This document shows, piece by piece, positions 27,001 to 36,831 of a stretch of DNA of 64,000 bases (positions are counted from its first letter, which is position 1; each line of letters starts with the position of its first letter). The position numbers and the translations under genes were made by a program. Below the pieces are notes generated by a model. That model searched no databases and was not told the origin of the DNA. It was given only the letters and a program-made list of their open reading frames with translations. Source of the stretch: Lampris incognitus (lineage: Eukaryota > Chordata > Actinopteri > Lampriformes > Lampridae); assembly GCF_029633865.1 (NCBI RefSeq), contig NC_079212.1:82738672-82802671 (forward strand). Reading direction: 5' to 3'.

Positions 27001-28620
27001 GGTCTCAGCTGGAGCAGGACTATGTTGGCCTGAGCTGGAGCAGCAGGAGAGAACTACTGTGTTGGTCTCAGCTGGAGCAGTAGGAGTGAACTACTATGTT
27101 GGTCTCAGCTGCAGCAGTAGGAGTGAACTACTATGTTGGTCTCAGCTGGAGCAGTAGGAGTGAACTGCTATGTCGGTCTCCGCTGGAGCAGTAGGAGTGA
27201 ACTACTATGTTGGTCTCAGCTGGAGCAGGACTATGTTGGCCTTAGCTGGAGCAGCAGGAGATTAGTACTGTGTTGGTCTCAGCTGGAGCAGTAGGAGTGA
27301 ACTACTATGTTGGTCTCAGCTGCAGCAGTAGGAGTGAACTACTATGTTGGTCTCACCTGGAGCAGTACTATGTTGGCCTCAGCTGGATCAGCAGGAGTGA
27401 ACTACTATGTTGATCTCAGCTGGAACAGTAGGAGTGAACTACTATGTTGGCCTCAGCTGCAGCAGTAGGTGTGAACTACTATGTTGACCTCAGCAGGAGC
27501 AGTACTATGTTGGTCTCAGCTGGAGCAGTAGGAGTGAACTACTATGTTGGCCTCAGCTGGAGCAGTACTATGTTGGCCTCAGCTAGAGTAGCAGGAGTGA
27601 ACTACTATGTTGGCCTCAGCTGGAGCAGCAGGAGTGAACTACTATGTTGGTCTCAGCTGGAGCACTTGGAGTGTACTACTATGTTGGTCTCAGCTGAAGC
27701 AGTAGGAGTGAACTACTATGTTGGTCTCAGCTGGAGCAGCAGGAGTGAACTACTATGTTGGCTTCAGCTGGAGCAGTATGTGTGAACTACTATGTTGGTC
27801 TCAGCTGGAGCAGCAGGAGTGAACTACCATGTTGGTCTCAGCTGGAGCAGTAGGAGTGAACTACCATGTTGGTCTCAGCTGGAGCAGTAGGTGTGAACTA
27901 CTATGTTGGTCTCAGCTGGAGCAGTATGTGTGAACTACTATGTTGGTCTCAGCTGGAGCAGTAGGTGTGAACTACTATGTTGGCCTCAGCTGGAGCAGTA
28001 GGTGTGAACTACTATGTTGGTCTCAGCTGGAGCAGGACTATGTTGGCCTTAGCTGGAGCAGCAGGAGATTAGTACTGTGTTGGTCTCAGCTGGAGCAGTA
28101 GGAGTGAACTACTATGTTGGTCTCAGCTGCAGCAGTAGGAGTGAACTACTATGTTGGTCTCAGCTGGAGCAGTACTATGTTGGCCTCAGCTGGATCAGCA
28201 GGAGTGAACTACTATGTTGGTCTCAGCTGGAGCAGTAGGAGTGAACTACTATGTTGGCCTCAGCTGCAGCAGTAGGTGTGAACTACTATGTTGGTCTCAG
28301 CTGGAGCAGTAGGTGTGAACTACTATGTTGGTCTCAGCTGGAGCAGCAGGTGTGAACTACTATGTTGGTCTCAGCTGGAGCAGTAGGAATGAATTACTAT
28401 GTTGGTCTCAGCTGGAGCAGCAGGTGTGAACTACTATGTTGGCCTCAGCTGGAGCAGCAGGAGTGAACTACTATGTTGGTCTCAGCTGGAGCAGCAGGAG
28501 TGAACTACTATGTTGGTCTCAGCTGGAGCAGCAGGAGTGAACTACTATGTTGGTCTCAGCTGGAGCAGTACTATGTTGGTCTCAGCTGAAGCAGCAGGAG
28601 TGAACTACTATGTTGGTCTC
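24029..28620. repeat. Satellite, mixed third higher-order segment
   Basis: Still 37-bp units. The segment begins like the left-hand blocks and then resembles the 3.7-kb unit: GGAGATTTAGGAGTG recurs at 26543 and GACCTCAGCAGGAG at 27486. The spacing from copy B is about 4.1-5.0 kb rather than 3,694 bp and there are more single-base differences. It looks like an older or recombined copy. Confidence 0.7.
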
Positions 28621-28900
28621 AGCTAGATCAGTACTATGTTGGTCTCAGCTGTAGCAGTAGGAGTGAACTTATATGTTGGCCTCAGCTGGAGCAGTAGGAG
28701 TGAACTACTATGTTGGTCTCAGCTAGATCAGTACTATGTTGGTCTCAGCTGTAGCAGTAGGAGTGAACTAATATGTTGGCCTCAGGTGGAGCAGTAGGAG
28801 TGAACTACTATGTTGGTCTCAGCTAGATCAGTACTATTTTGGTCTCAGCTGTAGCAGTAGGAGTGAACTACTACGTTGGCCTCAGCTGGAGCAGTAGGAG
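28621..28900. repeat. Satellite edge: 100-bp higher-order repeat x3
   Basis: AGCTAGATCAGTACTATG begins at 28621, 28721 and 28821, giving a 100-bp period made of two full units and one short unit. The block lies at the very end of the array, after which the sequence becomes unrelated at about 28901. Confidence 0.8.
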
Positions 28901-29028
28901 GTTAAGCGTCGATGGTTTGAGCACATTTTGTCTTGAATCACAGAAAGTTGAATCAGTTCATCTGGACACAACGTTTATTGACAGAAACGTTTCACCATTC
29001 ATGTAAGTGACCTCTTCATGAAGAGCTC
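28901..29028. other. Junction between satellite and integrase relic
   Basis: About 130 bp of unique-looking sequence containing TCTGGACACAACGTTTATTG and CTCTTCATGAAGAG. The text resembles dispersed teleost repeat sequence that I have seen elsewhere but cannot name. No gene is seen. Confidence 0.35.
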
Positions 29029-29542
29029 ACTTTCATTAGATACCTATTTGCATCGTATGGATTGCTTAAAGTGGTATTGATGGACAATGGACCTCAATTT
29101 ACTTCAGGTGAATCTGAGTCATTCCTTAAATGGAATGCAGTTAAACACATTAAAACACCAGCTTATCACCCAGCCTCAAACGATTTGGCTGAGAGATTAG
29201 TTCAAAACTTCAGAAAGTCTCGAGAAATGAATGGAGCAGTTGGTGGCATGTCATTGCAGCATTGTATTACTAATTTTGTGTTTAGTTATGGCAACATGCC
29301 ACATAAAACTACCAGGAAAACACCAGCACAGCTGTTTAGGAAAAGTCTGTACTAGACTGTCTCTGGTAAAACCACAGGCATCTCAGTCTTTCCAAACAGG
29401 TGGTTTTCTAAACCAGTCAGGAACGAAGAGGAAACTCAGGTGTTTCTCTGTGGGTCAGGCAGCGTTTGCGAGGGGTGGTGTGAATACTGATGTTTTGGGT
29501 CCTGTGACTTACTCAGTGAATGTGAATGGAACATGTGTATAA
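29029..29542 (+). pseudogene. Gypsy-type integrase fragment
   Basis: The frame from about 29035 reads through an integrase core segment: MDNGPQFTS, then YHPASNDLAERLVQ, with exactly 35 residues between the D of MDNG and the E of AERL, as in the D-x35-E part of LTR-retroelement integrases. The first catalytic D and the zinc-binding region are absent. A stop at 29353-29355 is followed, in another frame, by a tail with FSVGQAAFARGG and GPVTYSVNVNG that resembles a Gypsy integrase C-terminus, so the copy is frameshifted as well as truncated. No LTR is visible next to it. It lies directly at the satellite edge. Confidence 0.75.
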
Positions 29543-29832
29543 AGACATGTAAATCAGGTGCTAGATGAAGAGAAAGAGTGTGGCTCCAGAACAGACTAAC
29601 AGACACTGAAGGGGACTGGGATTATAATACTGATCCAGGACACTGACTCTGTTGTCTGTGAGCACACACCAGAGGACTGTCAGAGCTCTGGAAAACCCTG
29701 CAAGTTCAGGATGTACAGAGCACCCAAACAGAAATGTACCCCCTTCTCAACGGTTGTTCTTCTACTGGACTGACAGAAAGACACCATGGCTCAAGAGCTC
29801 ACACTATGGACACACACTATTTGCATGCTTAA
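29543..29832. other. No gene seen (repeat-flanking sequence)
   Basis: About 290 bp with no convincing coding region or repeat. Short open frames here have no recognisable domain. Confidence 0.4.

Positions 29833-29888
<56 letters not shown>
29833..29888. repeat. (GT)n microsatellite
   Basis: An uninterrupted GT/TG tract of about 56 bp, ending in GAGAGAG. Apparent reading frames through it encode only alternating Cys-Val or Thr-His. Confidence 0.97.
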
Positions 29889-29894
<6 letters not shown>

Positions 29895-29948
29895 CCTTTT
29901 AAGCTACAGGGGAAGAGCTGTGGTGCGTAAAAGAAAAGCAAGTTAATT

Positions 29949-30374
29949 CCCAGACAGCATCCGGATATGGGCCACTTCAGGCAATGATGCAGCACTGGTG
30001 GCCTTCTTCTGGCCCTGACAAACTGGATGTGAGCCTGAAGTGGAAACATGTATAATAGCAAATATGGCCCAAATATGCCCAATCAAATGTGGGCCTTTTT
30101 TGACAAAGATGCGGTGCTCTGGGCAACATGTGATCTGGATGGGACCCTGACGTGGCCCGTGTGGTAAATGGTGAATATTGCCCAAATATGACAAAACAAA
30201 TATGGCCACCTTTGGCAAATATGTGGCACATGTGGCATTGCTATGGCTTGGTTCTGGCCAAGATCTGGCAAACAGGAGTGGACCGCCCAAGTGCCATTTT
30301 TCCACACGGTATGTGGGCCGGATGAAGTGTCAAGTGTGGGACGGGTCCGGGCCACAGAAATTTTGCTATCTGGG
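29949..30374. mobile_element. TIR-bounded non-autonomous DNA element (about 426 bp)
   Basis: The interval starts with CCCAGACAGCA and ends with TGCTATCTGGG, an 11-bp terminal inverted repeat with one mismatch. Inside are loosely repeated ATGGCCCAAATATG blocks and no transposase. A target-site duplication is not clear: GTTAATT lies on the left and GTTATCC on the right. This could be a MITE whose superfamily I cannot assign, or the ends could be coincidental. Confidence 0.5.
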
Positions 30375-30845
30375 TTGTTATCCCCTGAAGGGGGGCTACG
30401 GTGTTTTGGGGGCTGGAGTGTTTTATCAAAGTTGCTGCTGAAGTGCACGTGGATGTTTGACCTGCCTTATAATAAAGCCGCCATTGTGGTTTGATGACTT
30501 CTTCTCTGTCGCGTTTCACTGGAGATATAATTTCCCACAGTATTTTGTGATATACAACAGCCCTGACAGCCACCACTGGATATTTGTCTACACAGTGTTA
30601 AATGGTCTCACTCCCTCCTATACTACACAGTTCCTGTCCCCATTCAACTGTGAGACAGCTGAGATCGTCTGACCAAACACTTCTGTCTGTCCCGATATGC
30701 AGGATTAAGTGTTGTGGGGCCAAGGCCTTCCCTATAGCTGCCCCTTAAAACCATGGAATCCTCTTCATCTACCCCCCCCCCCCACGCACACACACACTAT
30801 TGCGAGTTTCAAGAGTCACCTTACTCATCAGTTTTTAAGTGTGTC
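30375..30845. other. No gene seen; low-complexity stretches
   Basis: Mixed sequence with a C-rich run near 30771-30783 followed by CA repeats. Short ORFs have no recognisable domain. The segment ends at the left target-site duplication of the SINE. Confidence 0.4.
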
Positions 30846-31089
30846 TAACTCAACCAGCACGGTTGGCGGCAAGGTGGCGCAGTGGTTAGCTCGGTCGCCT
30901 CACAGCAAGAAGGTCCTGGGTTCGAGACCCAGGGTAGTCCAACCTTGGGGGTCATCCCAGGTCGTCCTCTGTGTGGAGTTTGCATGTTCTCCCTGTGTCT
31001 TCGTGGGTTTCCTCTGAGTGCCCCCGTTTCCTCCCACAGACCAAAGACATGTAGGTCAGGTGAATTGGCCGGCGCTACATTGTCCCTAG

Positions 31090-31091
<2 letters not shown>

Positions 31092-31183
<92 letters not shown>
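31092..31183. repeat. (GT)n microsatellite inside the SINE
   Basis: About 46 uninterrupted dinucleotide repeats, located where the SINE body normally has only a short GT-rich segment after TGTCCCTAGG. It is probably an expansion after insertion. Confidence 0.95.
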
Positions 31184-31187
<4 letters not shown>

Positions 31188-31300
31188 GGGGTCCTGTGAT
31201 GGTCTGGCAGCCTGTCCAGGGTGTCTCACCGCCTGCTGCCCAATGACTGCTGGGATAGGCTCCAGCATCTCCGCAACCCTGTGTAGGATAAGCGGTTTGG

Positions 31301-31410
31301 ATAACGGATGGATGGATGGATGGATAATGGATGTATGGATGGATAATGGATGTATGCCACCCATCCATCCATTATCCATCCATCCATGGATGGACAGATG
31401 GGTGGATAGA
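31301..31410. repeat. GGAT tail with inverted ATCC segment
   Basis: The SINE tail is a run of GGAT units that flips to CATCC units near 31359 and back to GGATGG, so part of the tail can fold on itself. It lies inside the 13-bp target-site duplication and so belongs to the inserted unit. Confidence 0.8.
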
Positions 31411-31423
31411 TAACTCAACCAGC

Positions 31424-31989
31424 CCAGGTATTTCTGCTGAAGTCTCTGTAGACTTGTGTTGTCATTATGGGCTCTGTGTGTCCATGTGCCTTCACTATTA
31501 TTAACTATTATTGTTGTGTTATGTTATTATTTCCCCAGGCGCTGCAGCAGAGCTGCCCGCTGCTCCTGTACAACGGGACAGGTTACATGCAGAAAACACA
31601 CGTCACTGTTGCAGAACAACTGTACAATGTACAATGACAAAATAAAGGGGCATTCTTCTTTCTTCTTATTATTACTGTTATCACTCTGGTTTTTCTTTTT
31701 GTGTTTGTTTCTTTAAGGTGTTTTTAGGGTTTGTTTTTTTTTGTTTTGTTTTTTTAGGGAGTTGTTCGTTATCTGATGTGAGGGTCTAAGGACAGGATGT
31801 TGTGTTGCTGTAAAGCCCCTTGAGATAAATTTGTAATTTGTGATAACGACTGTACAAATAAAAACATTTTCTCCTCAGTATGTGCTGTAAAATACTTGGC
31901 ACAGTTTGCCAGGATCAGCTGTGTTGTCTGTTGTGTATTGCAGAAATAAATGTGAGTTTACATTCACAACCATGCTACCACCCCTTTAC
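31424..31989. other. LINE-3'-end-like sequence, no gene
   Basis: Two stretches resemble 3' ends of fish non-LTR elements: ACAATGTACAATGACAAAAT followed by AAAGGGGCATTC and a TTCTT-rich tail near 31620-31680, and TAAAGCCCCTTGAGATAAAT followed by a TACAAATAAAA end near 31812-31866. The second has the shape of a polyadenylated 3' end. No ORF with a recognisable domain is present. The assignment is from memory of such tails and is tentative. Confidence 0.35.
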
Positions 31990-34900
31990 ACTCCCTCTCA
32001 CAAACCTCTCATCTAACCACATACAACCAGCATCTTACTATCATATTACCACATATAACCAGCATCTTATCATTATATAACCACATATAACCAGCATCTT
32101 ACTATCATTATATAACCACATATAACCAGCATCTTACTATCATTATATTACCACATATAACCAGCATCTTACTATCATTACATAACCACATATAACCAAT
32201 AACCTACTATCATTATATAACCAAATATAACCAGCATCTTACTATAATTATATAACCACATATAACCAGCATCTTACTATCATTATATAACCACATATAA
32301 CCAGCATGTTACTATCATTATATAGCCACATACAACCAGCAACTTCCTATCATTATATAACCACATATAACCAGCATGTTACTATCATTATATAGCCACA
32401 TACACCCAGCAACTTCCTATCATTATATAACCACATATAACCAGCAACTTACTATCATTATATAACCAAATATAACTAGCATCTTACTATCATTATATAA
32501 CCACATATAACCAGCATCTTACTATCATTATATAACCACATATAACCAGCACCTTATTATCATTATATAACCACATATAACCAGCACCTTACTATCATTA
32601 TATAACCACATACAACCAGCACCTTACTATCATTATACAACCATCATCTTACTATCATTATAGAACCAAATATAACCAGCTTCTTACTTTTATTATATAA
32701 CCACATACAACCAGCATCTTACTATCATTATATAACCACATATAACCATCACCTTACTATCATTATATAACCACATACAAGCATCTTACTATCATTATAT
32801 AACCACATACAACCAGCATCTTACTATCATTATAGAACCACATACAACCAGCATCTTAGTATCATTATATAACCACATATAACCAGCATCTTACTATCAT
32901 TATATAACCACATATAACCAGCATGTTGCTATCATTATATAACCACATACAACCAGCATCTTACTATCATTATATAACCACATATAACCAGCACCTTACT
33001 ATCATTATATAACCATCATCTTACTATCATTATAGAACCACATATAACCAGCTTCTTACTATCATTCTGAACCACGTACAACCAGCATCTTACTATCATT
33101 ATATAACCACATATAACCAGCATCTTGCTATCATTATATAACCACATACAACCAGCATCTTACTATCATTATATAACCACATATAACCATCACCTTACTA
33201 TCATTATATAACCACATACAACCAGCATCTTACTATCATTATATAACCACATACAACCATCATCTTACTATCATTATATAACCACATACAACCAGCATCT
33301 TAGTATCATTATATAACCACATATAACCAGCATCTTACTATCATTATATAACCACATACAACCAGCATATTAGTATCATTATATAACCACATATAACCAG
33401 CATCTTACTATCATTATATAACCACATATAACCAGCATCTAACTATCATTATATAACCACATATAACCAGCAACTTACTATCATTATATAACCACATACA
33501 ACCAGCACCTTACTATCATTATATAACCACATACAACCAGCATCTTACAATCATTATATAACCCCACATAACCAGCACCTTACTATCATTATTGAACCCC
33601 ATATAACCAGCATCTTGGTATCATTATATAACCACATACAACGAGCATCTTACTATCATTATATAACCGCATACAACCAGCAACTTACTATCATTACATA
33701 ACCACATACAACCAGCAACTTACTATCATTATATAACCACATACAACATGCATCTTACTATCATTATATAACCACATACAACCAGCTTCTTACTATCATT
33801 ATATAACCACATATAACCAGCATCTTACTATCATTATATAACCACATATAACCAGCATCTTACTATCATTATATAATCATATATAACCAGCATCTTACTA
33901 TCATTATATAACCACATACAACCAGCATCTTACTATCATTATATTACCACATATAACCAGCATCTTACTATCATTATATAACCACATATAACCATCATCT
34001 TACTATCATTATATAACCACATATAACCAGCATCTTACTATCATTATATAACCACATATAACCATCGTCTTACTATCATTATATAACCAAATATAACCAG
34101 CATCTTACTATCATTATATAACCACATATAACCAGCATCTTACTATCATTATATCACCACATATAACCAGCATCTTACTATCATTATATCACCACATATA
34201 ACCAGCATCTTACTATTATATCACCACATATAACCAGAATCTTACTATCATTATATAACCACATATAACCAGCATCTTACTATCATTATATAACCACACA
34301 CCAGCATATGACTATCATTATATCACCACATATAACCAGCATCTTACTATCATTATATAACCACATACAACCAGCATCTTACTATCATTATATAACCACA
34401 TATAACCAGCATCTTACTATCATTATATAACCACACACAACCGGCATCTTACTATCATTATATAACCGCATATAACCAGCATCTTACTATCATTATATAA
34501 CCACATACAACCAGCATCTTACTATCACTATAGAACCAGCAACTTACTATCATTATATTACCACATACAACCAGCATCTTACTATCATTATATAACCACA
34601 TATAACCAGCATCTTACTATCATTATATAACCACATATAACCAGCATCTTACCATCATTATATAACCACACACAACCAGCATCTTACTATCATTATATAA
34701 CCGCATATAACCAGCATCTTACTATCATTATATAACCACATACAACCAGCATCTTACTATCATTATAGATCCAGCATCTTACTATCATTATATAACCACA
34801 TACAACAAGCATCTTACTATCATTATATAACCACATACAACCAGCTTCTTACTATCTTTATATTACCACATACAACCAGCATCTTACTATCATTATAGAA

Positions 34901-35070
34901 CCAGCATCTTACTATCATTATATTACCACATACAACCAGCATCTTACTATCTTTATATTACCACATACAACCAGCATCTTACTATCATTATATAACCACA
35001 TATAACCATCATCTTACTATCATTATATAACCACATACAACCAGCATCTTACTATCATTATAGAACCAGC
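31990..35070. repeat. 35-bp AT-rich minisatellite (about 88 units)
   Basis: Tandem copies of a 35-bp unit that contains AACCACATATAACCAGCATC and TTACTATCATTATAT. Variants include TACAACC for TATAACC and occasional units shortened to TATAGAACCAGC. The array runs about 3.05 kb and ends at about 35070 at AACCAGCAGGACCAAAT. The low divergence between distant units suggests ongoing homogenisation. It lies just beyond the probable 3' end of adipor1. The first units (before about 32040) are degenerate. Confidence 0.95.
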
Positions 35071-36702
35071 AGGACCAAATTTCACTTCTGTACACACAAA
35101 AACAAAAAGTACTGCGATAGCTTCCCAAGTTAACCATTAATAAATATTTATTATGTTTACATTTCAGTGAAATGTATGATTTATCACTTTCTACACAGGA
35201 CATTACACAAGGTCAAGAACAGACATGAGTTTAGTCTTTGTAATAAAGCTTGATTAAGTTGACCTAAAAAAGGATTTTAATAAACAGTAGTTGATACAAC
35301 CCATCAATGGAGTTCCAAGTTCAATTGTGATCTCAATGAATATGACAAAAGAAAAACAAGAAAAACCAACACATCTGGAAATCCTAGAAGCTCCATTGAC
35401 TGTAAGATAGGCCATTTAAAAACACTTCCATTGGCCTAAGGCACAGGAATCCTAAAAGATTATATTATGTACACCACAGGGTGAATCCCATTCAGTGACT
35501 TAAAAGGAAAAGTTGTTTTAATAAGTAAGGTGCATATGACACTTACACCTCTAGTTTAATCTAAAATCTAGCTCGAAAAAAAAAACCCTCTGTGGAAAAG
35601 ACCTATCTGCTTTTGCAAATTGTGCGTGTCTTGGTAACCTTTATTCCAGCAATTACTTGTATCGAGTTTGATTGAAAAGTTCTGGAGAAAGGTCCGATTC
35701 CTTGAGCGTTTCAAACACCATCATCTCCAAATTTGAGGTTCATCAAATCTCAAACTTACATTTACTTGATGTATCTTTACACATTAGCTATAAACATTTT
35801 GCAGTTTGCTGTGCTATTAAATAATAACAAATTTATAGAAAATTTGAATAACTGAGTTATTTAGATTGTTATCAACCCCGTGACCTGATTTGGCTAATGT
35901 TACACATAAGTAAAATGTCATCCGCATATAATTTTACTCAGATGATATTTCATAATTTGTATTGTTTGGGTTTAAATAATGTTTTTCTTCTAATCAGCCA
36001 GCTTCAGAATGTGGAGCAGGTATGGAAGTTGCCCCCATAGTTTCAACAGAGAGCTGTATGTTCAATCTCAGCATCGTTACAACATCTGGTAGTATTTGCA
36101 CAACTGCGTACGTATTGCCTCGATTCTCCTCAAACAAACGTTTGTGCAGGCCTTGATCCTGTAGGCCTAAATGGTTATTCCATATTCTTCCCCTTGGTGG
36201 AGCGGGCACCACGTCTCTATCCCATATGAAGAGTGGAAGGAGGGGCTGGGTGTCAGAGGCATGATGTGCACTGTGTGCACTTCTGTGTTCCTACAAAAAT
36301 CATATTCTTTGCAAACCCTATGCAGTTATGACTAAGATGAGACAAATAGTAGGCTTTTAAGAAGTTACCTTCAATTTGGAAACATTTCCTTTTGGTCAAA
36401 ACCTAATGCTCTTTCCTGTTAAACTCAGATTGTTCAAGCTCCAGAGTGATTAAACAGAGATAGTGCTTTTTGAGATTCTCCCCACAGGTCGCTGGCTATT
36501 TAAAGCCTCCTTCGTGAGGAAAAGGGAATTGAAGTAGTAAGACCACCAGAAACCCAATTAAATGAGAAAAACAGGAGCACAAGAGGAGCGACAAGTGAAC
36601 ATATTGAATTCCAGCAGCAGTTTTTAAAAGTGTGTTTGTGTGTGTAAGGAGGTGGAGGAGGAAGGGCTAAGTAAAAGGACGACGGGGTCACAGTCGAGCC
36701 TT
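35071..36702 (-). other. Probable adipor1 3'UTR and downstream flank
   Basis: This segment follows the adipor1 stop codon on the minus strand. Possible polyadenylation signals (AATAAA on the minus strand) lie at 35640-35645 and 35147-35152, which would give a 3'UTR of about 1.0 or 1.55 kb. I see no repeats and no convincing second gene. A short minus-strand ORF at 35994-36212 has no recognisable domain. The UTR extent is inferred. Confidence 0.45.
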
Positions 36703-36831
36703 TCAGAGCAGGGAGTCATCTGTGCAGCCCCCCTCCAGACCGTACCGGAACTCCTGCAGATTGGACACCCCATAGAAATGGATGAAGGCTGCAGCCACCA
36801 CCAGCACGTGAAAAATCTGATGAGAATGGAA
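36703..36831 (-). CDS. adipor1: adipor1 last coding exon (residues 335-376)
   Basis: Acceptor TTTTTAG. The exon reads FHSHQIFHVLVVAAAFIHFY and then GVSNLQEFRYGLEGGCTDD, ending SLL and TGA at 36705-36703. It carries zinc ligands His338 and His342. It is separated from exon 6 by a 3.4-kb intron full of transposons. Its coding sequence matches the conserved C-terminus of type 1 receptors. Confidence 0.95.
   Translation of the reverse strand, partial: FHSHQIFHVLVVAAAFIHFYGVSNLQEFRYGLEGGCTDDSLL

Larger units (their letters stand above)
1..28900. repeat. 37-bp satellite array (about 780 units)
   Basis: The whole interval is a head-to-tail array of a 37-bp unit; positions 1-37 and 38-74 are two adjacent copies. 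Each unit contains CAGCTGGAGCAG followed by a more variable GTAGGAGTGAACTACTATG stretch and ends in GTTGGTCTCAG. Common variants are AGGTGTGAAC, CAGCAGG, GGCCTCAG and a 25-bp short unit in which AGCAG joins directly to TACTATG. No spacer or unrelated insert is visible over 28.9 kb. The array enters from the left edge, so its full size is unknown. Because 37 is not a multiple of 3, three units read through all frames and give apparent ORFs with a 37-residue period; I regard these as non-coding. The satellite family is not one I can name. Confidence 0.97.
30859..31410 (+). mobile_element. tRNA-derived SINE with GGAT tail and 13-bp TSD
   Basis: The head carries perfect RNA polymerase III promoter boxes: A box TGGCGCAGTGG at 30875-30885 and B box GGTTCGAGACC at 30919-30929, spaced as in a tRNA. 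The body has GTTTGCATGTTCTCC and CCTCCCACAGACCAAAGACA blocks that recur in fish SINEs. An expanded (GT)n lies at 31092-31183, followed by a tail with AGGATAAGCGGTTTGGAT and GGAT repeats. The insertion is flanked by a perfect 13-bp duplication, TAACTCAACCAGC, at 30846-30858 and 31411-31423. That is the mark of LINE-assisted retrotransposition. It is not a functional tRNA gene. Confidence 0.88.

Noticed and set aside
1-28900. Dozens of 60-113-residue reading frames repeating the same peptide in the satellite
   Set aside because: The 37-bp unit shifts frame at every copy, so any stretch without TAG in the third frame appears open. There is no start context, domain or codon signal; they are a product of the repeat.
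1-28900. CRISPR-like regular repeats
   Set aside because: Units abut directly with no unique spacers, and the context is a vertebrate genome. This is satellite DNA.
29804-30082. Reading frames through (GT)n and (AC)n tracts, also at 31075-31418
   Set aside because: Cys-Val or His-Thr runs are translations of microsatellites.
30083-30576. Several overlapping frames of 83-121 residues on both strands around the TIR element
   Set aside because: No domain, mutually overlapping on both strands, and lying in a non-autonomous repeat.
30875-30929. A tRNA gene suggested by perfect A and B boxes
   Set aside because: The sequence continues into a SINE body with tail and target duplication, and no cloverleaf is expected. 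It is a SINE promoter, not a functional tRNA gene.
35994-36212. A 72-residue minus-strand frame downstream of adipor1
   Set aside because: No recognised domain and it lies in the probable 3'UTR; nothing supports translation.
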